The notes beneath the pieces were generated by a model. It worked only from the letters and a program-made list of their open reading frames with translations. It ran no database searches and was not told where the DNA came from. Made by a program: the position numbers and the translations under genes. Shown in pieces: positions 15,101 to 23,470 of a DNA stretch of 64,000 nt. This DNA is from Marinobacter segnicrescens. GTDB taxonomy: Bacteria > Pseudomonadota > Gammaproteobacteria > Pseudomonadales > Oleiphilaceae. How positions within the stretch are numbered: position 1 is the first letter of the stretch; every line of letters starts with the position of its first letter. The stretch lies in assembly GCF_900111555.1 (NCBI RefSeq), contig NZ_FOHZ01000001.1:310001-374000 (forward strand), written 5' to 3'.

Positions 15101-15616
15101 GGTTCGCTGCAATTCCAGGTAATAGCTGCCCGGGTACAGGTCCATCCAGTACTGCAGCCGCTCCCGGGCCAGCTCCGGTTTGCCGGCCAGGATGGCCCTG
15201 CCCACATCCCCCATCTTCGCGCCAGAGAGCGCAATCAGGCCGTCGGGGCGGGATTCCAGCCACTCCCGGGTAATGATCGGCTTGCCGTAGCGCTGACCTT
15301 CGGTATAGCCGAGGGAAATAATCTCGGTGAGGTTCAGATAACCCTTCTGGTTGCGGGCCAGCAGGGTCAGGCGGAACGGGTTATCCGGCTCATCCGGGTT
15401 TTCCAGCCAGAGATCGGCGCCGGGGATCGGCTTGATGCCGGCGCCCATGGCCGCCTTGTAGAAACGCACCAGGGAGCACATGTTGGACTGTTCGGTGAGG
15501 CCCACCGCTGGCATGCCCAGTTCCTTGACCCGGTTGATCAGCGGCTTTACCCGGACAAGGCCGTCCACCATGGAGTACTCGGAGTGGACGCGGAGATGGA
15601 CAAAGTTGCTGCTCAT
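12134..15616 (-). CDS. dnaE: DNA polymerase III subunit alpha
   Basis: Replicative polymerase catalytic subunit, 1160 residues. Domain order is as in E. coli DnaE: an N-terminal PHP domain starting at [11 protein letters not shown]; the palm with the catalytic Asp cluster in [12 protein letters not shown]; the finger and beta-binding region; then tandem HhH and an OB-fold near residue 980-1060. [16 protein letters not shown] is the nucleotide-binding block of the palm. A strong ORF on the opposite strand is a high-GC shadow. The short gap to the TlpA-like gene upstream suggests possible read-through. Confidence 0.98.
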   Translation of the reverse strand: MSSNFVHLRVHSEYSMVDGLVRVKPLINRVKELGMPAVGLTEQSNMCSLVRFYKAAMGAGIKPIPGADLWLENPDEPDNPFRLTLLARNQKGYLNLTEIISLGYTEGQRYGKPIITREWLESRPDGLIALSGAKMGDVGRAILAGKPELARERLQYWMDLYPGSYYLELQRTGRAGDEDCVHGSVELALETGCPVVATNDVHFLHREDFEAHEARVCIGESRTLADPRRERRFSDQQYLRSADEMSELFEDIPEAIENTVEIARRCSVPVRMGEYFLPNYPIPDGMTMDEFFRKVSEEGLEDRLATILSPDDPEYDEKRAAYYKRLNFELDIIIQMGFPGYFLIVMDFIKWAKNNGVPVGPGRGSGAGSLVAYALLITDLDPLQYDLLFERFLNPERVSMPDFDVDFCMEGRDRVIDYVADKYGREAVSQIITFGTMAAKAVVRDVARVQGKSYGLADRLSKMIPFEVGMTLEKAVEQEEQLREFLEQDEEAQEIWEMALKLEGVCRNAGKHAGGVVIAPTKITDFSPLYCDDEGGSLVTQFDKGDVEDAGLVKFDFLGLRTLTIIDWALKMINPRREKRGEPELDINDIPLDDVPSFTMLKKAETTAVFQLESRGMKDLIRRLQPDSLEDMIALVALFRPGPLQSGMVDDFIDRKHGRQPLSYPHPDYQYEGLKPVLEPTYGVILYQEQVMQIAQVMAGYTLGGADMLRRAMGKKKPEEMAKQKAIFLDGCANNGIDKTLAENIFDLVEKFAGYGFNKSHSAAYALVSYQTLWLKAHYPAEFMAAVLTADMQNTDKVVTLVEECRAMGLDLVLPDVSMSEYTFTVNDEGQIVYGLGAIKGLGEGPIQSIVEARRQGGPYKDLFDFCCRVDLKKVNKRALEALIRAGAVDKLGPGRAQLMASIDKAIQQAGQQSRNESVGMTDMFGDLLGGDDGGDPFADVANVREWPEKERLKGEKDTLGLYLTGHPFDEYEKEVRRFVRSSIADLQPSRSPQRVAGLIVAQRTMKTRTGSTMCFVTLDDRSGRIEATLFSEAFNENRELLQSDQVIVLEGQVSHDDYSGQMKMRVSSVMDVATARQSFSRGLQLKLEAGQLQNGLLDKLDNTLRPFRNQGSPVWIEYRGEGASTRIELGENWRVQPDDNLLLELRYLVGDNRVELVYD

Positions 15617-15681
15617 GGATCTCGTATTCCCGCCTGGTGCTGGTCAGTTCTGAAGTCCGGATTCTACCTGAAAGGGGCGCC

Positions 15682-16152
15682 TCAGTCCTGCCCGATGGCC
15701 GCTTTCAGATCCGCCTCCGTCTGGGCGCCCATCAGGGTGTCACTCAGGGAACCGTCCGGTGCCACCACGAAGGTTGCTGGCAAGCCCTGGGGCACCTCCC
15801 AACCGAGGTCCGCGGCCGGGTCCCTGGCCAGCATGGTAAAGCCGATACCCATGCGGTCACCGAGTTGTACCAGCTCCTCGCCAGTGACCCCGTCGTAGTT
15901 CACCCCAAGCACTGTCACCTTTTCCAGGCCATCGACGTCGTTCAGCTCCGGTATTTCCTTAAGGCAGGGTTTGCACCATTCGGCCCAATAGTTGACCAGC
16001 ACCCACTCCCCCCTCAGGGATTCCCAGGCCAACGTGTCGCCGGATGCGGTGGAGAATTCCGGGTCAGAAGGGCCAGTCACCGAGGCTGACTCCCCACAGC
16101 CCGCCAACAGCGCTGCATACACCATCACAACCATAACAGGGTACTTACCCAT
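15682..16152 (-). CDS. TlpA/ResA-type thioredoxin-fold lipoprotein
   Basis: A 156-residue exported protein with signal peptide ending in the lipobox LLAGC, followed by a thioredoxin fold carrying the redox pair in YWAEWCKPCLKE and the cis-Pro block GLPATFVVAPDG. Such proteins are membrane-attached periplasmic thiol-disulfide reductases (cytochrome maturation, disulfide reduction); the partner here is unknown. The start at 16152 is chosen because AGGAGGTG sits just upstream and it places the signal peptide at the N-terminus; longer in-frame starts lack this. It is divergent from the ArsC-like gene with about 80 bp between them. Confidence 0.88.
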   Translation of the reverse strand: MGKYPVMVVMVYAALLAGCGESASVTGPSDPEFSTASGDTLAWESLRGEWVLVNYWAEWCKPCLKEIPELNDVDGLEKVTVLGVNYDGVTGEELVQLGDRMGIGFTMLARDPAADLGWEVPQGLPATFVVAPDGSLSDTLMGAQTEADLKAAIGQD

Positions 16153-16233
16153 GGCACCTCCTGATAGACTTGTACCGCCCGCACGCCGGGCCGTCGCCCA
16201 TAACCAAACATTGCCAGAAGCAGCGAGACCAAC

Positions 16234-16590
16234 ATGGCCGATCAATCGACCCGCATTTACCACAACCCCCGTTGCTCCAAGTCCCGCCAGACCCTGGCGC
16301 TACTGGAGGAGAAGGGGCTGCATCCTCAGGTCATAAAATACCTGGAAACACCGCCATCGGCGGATGAACTGGCTGACCTGGTTGCCACCATGGGGTGCTC
16401 TGTGCGGGACATCATCCGGGTAAAGGAAAATGAATACAAGGAACTGGGTCTGGACAGCCCGGAGCTGGATGACGCTGCCCTGCTGCAGGCACTGAGCCAG
16501 CATCCGAAGCTGATCGAACGCCCCATCGTTACCCATGAGGGCAAGGCCGCCATTGGACGGCCACCGGAAAACGTGCTCCGGATTTTCTGA
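16234..16590 (+). CDS. arsC: ArsC-family glutaredoxin-dependent (arsenate reductase-like) protein
   Basis: A 118-residue ArsC/YfgD-type protein. The catalytic Cys is in YHNPRCSKSR, and the three arginines used for oxyanion binding in E. coli ArsC have counterparts in VRDIIRVKE, LIERPIV and AIGRPPEN. Family members reduce arsenate with glutathione and glutaredoxin, but the short YfgD-like form also occurs as a housekeeping protein of uncertain substrate. No arsR, arsB or acr3 lies nearby, so an arsenic role is not established. Linkage to WrbA-like and DUF2069 genes resembles the Pseudomonas PA0950-PA0948 order as I recall it. Confidence 0.85.
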   Translation: MADQSTRIYHNPRCSKSRQTLALLEEKGLHPQVIKYLETPPSADELADLVATMGCSVRDIIRVKENEYKELGLDSPELDDAALLQALSQHPKLIERPIVTHEGKAAIGRPPENVLRIF

Positions 16591-17235
<645 letters not shown>

Positions 17236-17274
17236 CCAGGCGCAGTCACCCAAGTCACCTTCCCAGGAACGCCC

Positions 17275-17625
17275 ATGCTGTACTCCGAAAAAGCCAGGAT
17301 CACCCGCGCCATCACGGCGGCACTCTATTCCCTCTTGCTGGTCATGCTGGTGGTCACCACCTTCTGGCCATCCCCGGTTCAGGACGTATCCGTCATACTG
17401 ATGCTCACCGTCAAACTGGTACCCCTGGTCCCCTTTGTCTGGGTCATTTTCCGTGGGCACAACCGGGGCTATATCTGGATGAGCTTTGTCGTGATCTTCT
17501 ACTTCACCCAGGCGGTGGTCACGGCCTGGCTCAGCGAAGGCGCGCCGGTAGCTGTGTTCATGGCGCTGCTGACCTTCGCGCTGTTCACGACTGCCATGGT
17601 TCACCTGAAAACCAACCGCCCCTGA
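17275..17625 (+). CDS. DUF2069 inner-membrane protein
   Basis: A 116-residue protein with four predicted transmembrane helices (about residues 10-30, 38-57, 62-80 and 87-106) separated by short loops, matching the DUF2069 architecture. No catalytic motif is visible and no function is known to me. It follows wrbA by 39 bp and precedes the GspE-like ATPase by 18 bp in one transcriptional unit. Its repeated association with wrbA in pseudomonads suggests a membrane partner in redox or quinone metabolism, but this is speculative. Confidence 0.8.
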   Translation: MLYSEKARITRAITAALYSLLLVMLVVTTFWPSPVQDVSVILMLTVKLVPLVPFVWVIFRGHNRGYIWMSFVVIFYFTQAVVTAWLSEGAPVAVFMALLTFALFTTAMVHLKTNRP

Positions 17626-17643
17626 CGGTTCACGAGAAGTACT

Positions 17644-19419
17644 ATGGCTACCACCGATTACCGCCCCGACCATCCCCTCACCCTCCGGGAGCTTTGCAAT
17701 GCCCTGGCGGACACGGGCGAGATCAACCGGGAAGATGCCGAGCGGGTACTGGCCGCCAACCTCGGGGCCGAATCCCGCAGCCGCCACCCCCTCGAAGTCA
17801 TCGCCATTGCCGGTCTCACCAGCCTTCGGGATGGCCGCACCCTGGACCTGGAACGGCTCACCCGGTGGCTCGCGGAATGGTCCGGCCAGCCTTACTACCA
17901 CATTGATCCGCTGAAAATCGACGCCCCGGCCATCGCCCGGGCCATGTCCTATGCCTTTGCGCAGCGCCATCACATCCTGGCGGTGGAGCTGACGGACCAG
18001 GAAGCGTTGATCGCCAGCGCCGAGCCCTTCAAGGCAGATTGGGAAGCCAACCTGCGCCACGTACTGCAAAGACCACTCAAGCGTGTGGTCGCCAACCCGG
18101 AGGCCATCCGCCGCTACACGGTGGAGTTCTACCAGCTGGCCAGCTCGGTCAGTAAGGCCGGCGGACAACAGGGACGCGCCGGTGGCAACCTGCACAACTT
18201 CGAGCAGCTACTGGACCTCGGACAGGGCACCAGCCACGACGCCAATGACCAACACGTGGTAAAGATCGTCGACTGGCTGCTGCAGTACGCCTTCGAACAA
18301 CGGGCCAGCGACATCCATATCGAACCCCGGCGGGAAGTCACCCGGGTACGCTTCCGCATCGATGGCGTACTGCACAATGTCTACGAGTTTCCCGAGCAGG
18401 TGGGCGTGGCCGTCACCAGTCGCCTCAAAATCCTGGGACGCCTGAACGTGGCCGAAAAACGCCGCCCCCAGGACGGTCGTATCAAAACCCGCAAGCCAGA
18501 CAACAGTGAGGTGGAGCTGCGCCTGGCCACCATGCCAACCGCGTTTGGTGAGAAGATGGTGTTGCGGATCTTCGACCCGGAGGTGCTGCTCAAAAGCTTT
18601 GAGCAACTGGGTTTCTCGGCGGAGGACCAGGAGCGCTGGCACACCATGACCAGCCGCCCCCATGGTATCGTACTGGTCACCGGCCCCACGGGTTCCGGCA
18701 AGACGACAACCCTGTACTCTACCCTGAAAAACCTGGCCTCACCGGACCTGAACATCTGCACCATCGAAGATCCCATTGAAATGGTGGAACCGGCCTTCAA
18801 TCAGATGCAGGTGCAGCACAACATCGACCTGACCTTTGCCTCCGGCGTACGTGCCCTGCTCCGCCAGGATCCGGACATCATCATGATCGGTGAGATCCGC
18901 GACCTGGAAACCGCCGAGATGGCCGTGCAGGCTGCGCTTACAGGCCACCTGGTTCTATCCACCCTGCACACCAACGATGCCCCCAGCGCCTTTACCCGCC
19001 TGCTGGAACTGGGCATACCGCCCTACCTGATCCGGGCAACGGTCATCGGTGCCATGGCCCAGCGCCTGGTGCGGTTGTTATGCCCCCACTGCAAAAAGCC
19101 GACAAACCTGGAAGAGGATGCCTGGACCAGCCTGACCCGCCCCTGGAAGGCGCCGCTCCCCAAACGCATCTATCAGCCCGTTGGCTGCCTGGAATGCCGG
19201 GACACCGGCTACCTGGGCCGCGCCGGCGTTTACGAAATCCTCGGCCTGTCCCGCGCCATCGCCGGCCAGATCAACGACCGCTGCGAACTGGAACAGCTTC
19301 GGCTGGATGCTTACAAGGACGGCATGAAATCACTGCGACTGAGCGGTGCCCAGAAAGTGGCTGCCGGGCTGACCACCATTGAGGAAGTGCTGCGGGTGAC
19401 GCCGGAGAGCCAGCGCTAG
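17644..19419 (+). CDS. GspE/PilB-type secretion ATPase (orphan)
   Basis: A 591-residue type II/IV secretion superfamily ATPase. An N-terminal T2SSE_N-like region (about 1-170) precedes the ATPase core, which has Walker A GPTGSGKT at residues 347-354, an Asp box, Walker B IIMIGEIRD and a His box in LVLSTLHTNDA. A C-terminal tetracysteine zinc motif is also present (CPHC, then CLEC). These enzymes power pilus or pseudopilus assembly, but no PilC/GspF, prepilin or secretin gene is nearby, so its machine must be encoded elsewhere or it is a stand-alone paralogue. The N-terminal region might bind c-di-GMP as in MshE; I could not verify the residues. Confidence 0.88.
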   Translation: MATTDYRPDHPLTLRELCNALADTGEINREDAERVLAANLGAESRSRHPLEVIAIAGLTSLRDGRTLDLERLTRWLAEWSGQPYYHIDPLKIDAPAIARAMSYAFAQRHHILAVELTDQEALIASAEPFKADWEANLRHVLQRPLKRVVANPEAIRRYTVEFYQLASSVSKAGGQQGRAGGNLHNFEQLLDLGQGTSHDANDQHVVKIVDWLLQYAFEQRASDIHIEPRREVTRVRFRIDGVLHNVYEFPEQVGVAVTSRLKILGRLNVAEKRRPQDGRIKTRKPDNSEVELRLATMPTAFGEKMVLRIFDPEVLLKSFEQLGFSAEDQERWHTMTSRPHGIVLVTGPTGSGKTTTLYSTLKNLASPDLNICTIEDPIEMVEPAFNQMQVQHNIDLTFASGVRALLRQDPDIIMIGEIRDLETAEMAVQAALTGHLVLSTLHTNDAPSAFTRLLELGIPPYLIRATVIGAMAQRLVRLLCPHCKKPTNLEEDAWTSLTRPWKAPLPKRIYQPVGCLECRDTGYLGRAGVYEILGLSRAIAGQINDRCELEQLRLDAYKDGMKSLRLSGAQKVAAGLTTIEEVLRVTPESQR

Positions 19420-19437
19420 CGTTGCGCGCAAACAGCT

Positions 19438-20484
19438 TCAGGCACCCGGCCGCATCCCACACTGTTCCAGCTGCTGCTGCCATAGTTCGATATGGCGCTG
19501 CTGGCTGGCGTCCAGCTCCGCCCATAGCGAGTCTTCGCCTTCGAGCGCCAGGTAGCGGGAATACCATTGTTCGAACGTGGACGGCATCACCTCCCGCTGC
19601 TGTTCTGCAAGGGTCGCCAGCGGCTGGATAATATCGTCCCGGGCGCGTCGCACCGTGACCAGGTACGGCTGCACCTTCTCGACGAAGACGCTGAAAAACA
19701 TGCCCTGGACAATATCCGACTGGTTGTTGGGCTTGCCGTCCAGACACAGGGGCCGGCCCCGCAGGCGGGACTCGATGACATCGCTGGCGTCGTTCAGGCG
19801 GGTAATCAGCATCTGTGCCGTCAGGATGAGCTGGCCGGGGGCCTGGTGGGTCTGCCACTGCTGGTGGATATTACCGAGGCTTGCCAGGCTGGTATCCGTT
19901 CCGCCCTCCAGCAAAGGCGCCAGCACGGCGTTCAGGGTGTTAAGGTCTGTGGCCAGGTTGGCTGTGCCAGGCCCAGGCTCGAGGGGGTACAGGCCTTCGG
20001 TGCGGGTGAACAGGTTCTCGACTTCCTCAACGCCCCAGGTGGCGTTCCAGGCCGCTGTCGGGAGGGACGCCCGTTTGCTGGCCACCGCTTCGGACACCGC
20101 TTCCCGGAGTGCCTCATCCTCAATCCCGGGCAGGCAGTCGTCTGCTGCCTCGATAAAGCGGACTTCGTACCGAAGCCGGTTGGCCGGCTGCATCACCCGA
20201 CCCAGGATGGATGCCTTCTCCCCTGCCACCACCTGCAGCTCACAGCCGAACAGGGAGAGGAAATCCAGCATACCCAGCTCCACTTCCGGCATCTCCAGTA
20301 CCCGGTCGCGGCGCCTCGGCAGAGGATCCGTGGCAGGAATCGACGTCAGTTCGTAAGGCTGGTCAAGCACCCGGGCAGTGCGCTCGGTGTATTCATCCAT
20401 CAGGGATTCCGGGGCGCTGAAGGGATTGCAACCAACCAGTAACGCGGGCAGTGCGGGAGTGACGAGAGAGACAAGCTTTTTCAC
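19438..20484 (-). CDS. DUF3080 family lipoprotein
   Basis: A protein of about 348 residues with signal peptide and lipobox ALLVGC, so predicted lipoprotein. The body is helical, without recognised catalytic motifs; a Cys-containing LFGCELQVV block and LRYEVRFIEAADDCLPG resemble DUF3080, a gammaproteobacterial family of unknown function. I chose GTG at 20484 because it puts the signal peptide at the start. An ATG at 20583 would add 33 unlikely residues and overlap the mtnC 3' end. It is downstream of mtnC on the same strand and convergent with the ATPase gene, with 18 bp between stops. Confidence 0.75.
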   Translation of the reverse strand: MKKLVSLVTPALPALLVGCNPFSAPESLMDEYTERTARVLDQPYELTSIPATDPLPRRRDRVLEMPEVELGMLDFLSLFGCELQVVAGEKASILGRVMQPANRLRYEVRFIEAADDCLPGIEDEALREAVSEAVASKRASLPTAAWNATWGVEEVENLFTRTEGLYPLEPGPGTANLATDLNTLNAVLAPLLEGGTDTSLASLGNIHQQWQTHQAPGQLILTAQMLITRLNDASDVIESRLRGRPLCLDGKPNNQSDIVQGMFFSVFVEKVQPYLVTVRRARDDIIQPLATLAEQQREVMPSTFEQWYSRYLALEGEDSLWAELDASQQRHIELWQQQLEQCGMRPGA

Positions 20485-20548
20485 AGCGGAGCACCACCCG
20501 GAACAGAGGCTTTCCTGCCCGGTAACAGGCTCATTACCGGGCACTGGG

Positions 20549-21247
20549 TTACCGGTGTTGCAGCAACTGATCATCAACCTCACGGAAATCCCGGGCTACG
20601 GGTCGCTTGTCCGTTTCCGTAAGGTCGCCCTCACGCACCAGCCAGCAGGTTCTCATGCCGGCTGACTCGGCGGCGACCAACTCGGCTTCCACGTCCGAAA
20701 GGAACAGTACCGTTTGTGGCTCTACGCCCAGCTGATCCAGGATATTACGATAGGACACGGCTTCCTTCTTGCCACCGACATTGGTGTCGAAATAACCGCT
20801 GAAGAACGGCGTCAGGTCGCCTTCGCTGGAGAATCCAAAAATCAGCTTCTGGGCCTTCACCGAACCAGAGGAATACACATACAGGCGTAGCCCCCGGTCA
20901 TGCCAGAAACGCAGGTATTCGGCGGCATCAGGGTACACATGGCCATCAAAGGCGCCGTGCTGATAGCCCTGCTCCCAGAGCATGCCCTGCAGGGTCTTGA
21001 GGGCGGTTTCCTTGCGGTCCTCGTCGATCCATTGCTCCAGCACCCTGACCAGGCCGTCGATATCCGTCCGGTCGCAGCCGGACTTTTCGGCCACAATATC
21101 GAGCTGCTCCGCCACGGTCAGGTCTTCGTGCTGCCATTCACGGACAAATTCCGCCATATGCTCACGGGCGTAGGGGAACAGCACCTCATGGACAAACGAA
21201 ATCGAACTGGTGGTGCCCTCAATATCCGTCAGGATCACGCGAATCAT
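20549..21247 (-). CDS. mtnC: Acireductone synthase (enolase-phosphatase E1)
   Basis: HAD-superfamily enzyme that enolises and dephosphorylates 2,3-diketo-5-methylthiopentyl-1-phosphate in the methionine salvage pathway. The N-terminal motif LTDIEGTTSSISFV has the nucleophile Asp of this subfamily (DxEG), the second HAD motif is YSSGSVKAQK, and LFLSDVEAEL provides the final acidic motif. Length 232 residues is typical. The stop-start junction with mtnD is TGATG, indicating translational coupling. Confidence 0.95.
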   Translation of the reverse strand: MIRVILTDIEGTTSSISFVHEVLFPYAREHMAEFVREWQHEDLTVAEQLDIVAEKSGCDRTDIDGLVRVLEQWIDEDRKETALKTLQGMLWEQGYQHGAFDGHVYPDAAEYLRFWHDRGLRLYVYSSGSVKAQKLIFGFSSEGDLTPFFSGYFDTNVGGKKEAVSYRNILDQLGVEPQTVLFLSDVEAELVAAESAGMRTCWLVREGDLTETDKRPVARDFREVDDQLLQHR

Positions 21248-21804
21248 CAGGCGGCTCCGGCGAGTTGCTCATAGCGGGGCAGGCGGCTGGCGATGTCTTC
21301 ACCGGTAAACTGCGCTACCCAGCCTTCGGGGTTGGTGAACAGGCGGATACAGGTGAACTCGGGATCCGGCCCCATATCGAACCAGTGCCGTGTTCCATTG
21401 GGCACACTGATCAGGTCGCACTGGCGACACATAATAGCGTAGACCTTTTCGCCAAGGTGAAGATAGAACAGGCCCTGGCCGTGGACAAAGAAACGCACTT
21501 CATCCTCGCTGTGGACATGTTCGTCCAGGAACTTCTGGCGGAAAGCCTCCTTGTCCGGATTATCTGGCGTAAGGCTGACCACGTCAGCAGTGACAAAGCC
21601 GCTCTCCTCTTTCAGGTGCGCCACCTCGTCAGCATAGGCCTCAAGAATGTCGTTACCGGTGGCCTCCGCCGGCAAGGCACGTGTGGGCCAGCGCTCATAC
21701 CGAACGCCCTGCTCCTTCAGCAGCCGAGCGATTTCAGCGGGGTTCTCTACCACCTGTTCCGGAGACTCCGGTTTGTCCGGGTTAAAGATACTCAGGGTTG
21801 TCAT
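21247..21804 (-). CDS. mtnD: Acireductone dioxygenase
   Basis: Cupin metalloenzyme that oxidises acireductone to the keto-acid precursor of methionine plus formate (iron form) or to methylthiopropionate, formate and CO (nickel form). The metal-binding motif HVHSEDEVRFFV and the second-motif His in GTRHWFDMG are intact. Length 185 residues. It overlaps mtnB by 4 bp upstream and mtnC by 1 bp downstream. Which metal is used cannot be told from sequence. Confidence 0.95.
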   Translation of the reverse strand: MTTLSIFNPDKPESPEQVVENPAEIARLLKEQGVRYERWPTRALPAEATGNDILEAYADEVAHLKEESGFVTADVVSLTPDNPDKEAFRQKFLDEHVHSEDEVRFFVHGQGLFYLHLGEKVYAIMCRQCDLISVPNGTRHWFDMGPDPEFTCIRLFTNPEGWVAQFTGEDIASRLPRYEQLAGAA

Positions 21805-22433
21805 GGGCGGACCCTCTTGGTTTCAAGTTCACAATCAAAAAGGAATTCAAAGGCTTCCACATGACGCAGGCATTCGTCCATGTCTCGGCCCCAGGTATAC
21901 AGACCATGGCCACGAATCAGGTAGCCTGGTGCCTCGGGGTTATTGGCCAGCCATTGGCGGGTTTCGCCAGCGAGCGCTGCGATATCCTGGGTATTGGCAA
22001 AGACGGGCACGGTTACCTGCCCCTCGTGGGTACTGACCCCGGCAAAGGCCTTCTGAAGCTCGTAGCCTTCCAGTATCAGCGCCTCACCGTCAGGGATCAG
22101 CCGGCTGAGTACCGTGGCCTTCACCGAATGGGTGTGCAGCACCGCGCCGACATCAGGCCGGTCCCGGTAGATGACGGTATGGAGCAGGGTCTCGGCCGAT
22201 GGGCGACAGTCGCTCTGAACCGGCTGCCCATCCAGGTCTACCACCATGACATCGGCTTGGCTCAGCCGCCCCTTGTGGCGGCCGGACACCGTGATGGCCA
22301 CATGGGCGCTATCGATTCGCCGGGAATAGTTGCTGCTGGTTGCAGGGGACCAGCCGCTGGCATAGAGAAACCCGCCAGCGGCACAGATCTCCCTGGCGGC
22401 CTGGCTATAGCGGGTAATATCGAAACTGCTCAC
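21801..22433 (-). CDS. mtnB: Methylthioribulose-1-phosphate dehydratase
   Basis: Class II aldolase-family zinc enzyme, 210 residues, that dehydrates methylthioribulose-1-phosphate. The zinc site is visible as VLHTHSVKA and GHGLYTWG, with the substrate loop GWSPATSSNYS near residue 28. The start is GTG, overlapping the stop of the small lipoprotein gene as GTGA. mtnA and mtnK-type genes are absent, as in pseudomonads, where mtnBDC form a unit and mtnA lies elsewhere. Confidence 0.94.
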   Translation of the reverse strand: MSSFDITRYSQAAREICAAGGFLYASGWSPATSSNYSRRIDSAHVAITVSGRHKGRLSQADVMVVDLDGQPVQSDCRPSAETLLHTVIYRDRPDVGAVLHTHSVKATVLSRLIPDGEALILEGYELQKAFAGVSTHEGQVTVPVFANTQDIAALAGETRQWLANNPEAPGYLIRGHGLYTWGRDMDECLRHVEAFEFLFDCELETKRVRP

Positions 22434-22669
22434 TGGATTACCGGATTGCCTTCACGATCATTCCAGATCGCTCGGTCCCCGGTGTCCAGTTTGCCGTTGG
22501 AGTCCCAGACCTCGCGATTACTGGTGGCCTCTTCTGCCTTGCCATTATCATCCCAGACTTCTCGATCCCTGGTAGCTTCATCGATCTTGCCATTGTCATT
22601 CCATATGGCGCGGCCTTCACAGCCCGCCAGTACCAGGGTAGCCAGTACAGCAACGAACAGCTTTTTCAT
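22430..22669 (-). CDS. Small lipoprotein with four Trp-Asn/Asp repeats (unknown function)
   Basis: A 79-residue predicted lipoprotein: signal peptide MKKLFVAVLATLVLAGC, then a mature part built almost entirely of four imperfect repeats of the form R-(A/E)-(I/V)-W-(N/D)-(D/S)-N-G-K, with Trp at residues 23, 39, 55 and 69 (spacing 16, 16, 14). The fourth copy is degenerate (RAIWNDREGN). I recognise no family. The chosen ATG places the signal peptide at the start; the open frame extends 55 codons further upstream without a plausible alternative. It overlaps mtnB by 4 bp, so it should be translated at similar levels to the methionine-salvage enzymes. Asn/Asp-Gly loops could bind a metal ion such as calcium, but this is a guess. 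Confidence 0.75.
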   Translation of the reverse strand: MKKLFVAVLATLVLAGCEGRAIWNDNGKIDEATRDREVWDDNGKAEEATSNREVWDSNGKLDTGDRAIWNDREGNPVIQ

Positions 22670-22712
22670 GGTTATACCTCGTGTCATCCAAGTCCGGGCC
22701 ACAACGATTTCG

Positions 22713-23294
22713 TTATCGTGAGCCGTGAATTTCCCGGTTGCGCTGCTTCTGCTGGTCGCCCTTGCGAACCATGACATACACCGCGCCGGTGCCGCCGTGG
22801 TGTTTCTGTGCAGAGTGAAACGCCAGCACCTCATCCAGTTCCGGCAGCCAACGGGCCAGGTAACTCTTCAGCTGGGCGATTCTGTCCGGGTTACGTTCGC
22901 CCTTGCCGTGGAGAATGATCACCGAGCGCAGGCCATAGCGAACACAGTCCTTCACGAACCCGAACACTTCCCGGCGAGCTTCTTCCACGGTCATTCGATG
23001 CAGGTCCAGCCGCGCCTCGATGGGGTACTGTCCCAACCGCAGCTTGCGAAAAACGCCGTGCTGGACGCCCGGACGCTGCCAACTGAGAATGTCATGGGCC
23101 GTCAGCGGGTCTACATCCGATGCGGTCAGCGGGTTCGCATCCCGGGAGGGTGCATCCACTGCTGCTCGCTGACGCTCCAGGTGACCCGGTGTCAGCTCAC
23201 GGGGAGCCACCACCTCGGCACGGTTCGGCCGACGGATCCGCTGGACGTCTTTCATCTGCTCCAGGAATAACAGGCGCTCGTCTTTGGAAGTCAT
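22713..23294 (-). CDS. Smr-domain protein (SmrA/SmrB-like)
   Basis: A 193-residue protein with a C-terminal Smr (small MutS-related) domain. LDLHRMTVEEA opens the domain, IILHGKG is the central HGKG motif, and HGGTGAVYVMV closes it. The N-terminal half is charged and probably disordered. Smr proteins are nucleases; SmrB in E. coli cleaves mRNA at collided ribosomes, and whether this one does is not shown. It lies 43 bp upstream of the small lipoprotein gene on the same strand. Confidence 0.88.
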   Translation of the reverse strand: MTSKDERLLFLEQMKDVQRIRRPNRAEVVAPRELTPGHLERQRAAVDAPSRDANPLTASDVDPLTAHDILSWQRPGVQHGVFRKLRLGQYPIEARLDLHRMTVEEARREVFGFVKDCVRYGLRSVIILHGKGERNPDRIAQLKSYLARWLPELDEVLAFHSAQKHHGGTGAVYVMVRKGDQQKQRNREIHGSR

Positions 23295-23470
23295 GGTACG
23301 TTTCGGGCTGAGCAGGGTTGAACCGGCACTTTACCACCGGCTATCACCGGCATAAAGCAGCAGACACCGGCGCCGGACCAATTGATCATTATACGACCAA
23401 AGACCGAAACCGGAGCGGTGCCACAATGGGTTACACTCACGGTAGTGACAACAAAAAGAGAGCCAGGTTC

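Noticed and set aside
16234..16590. Arsenic-resistance operon
   Set aside because: Only an ArsC-like gene is present; no arsR, arsB, acr3 or arsH nearby, and the short YfgD-like form has other possible roles.
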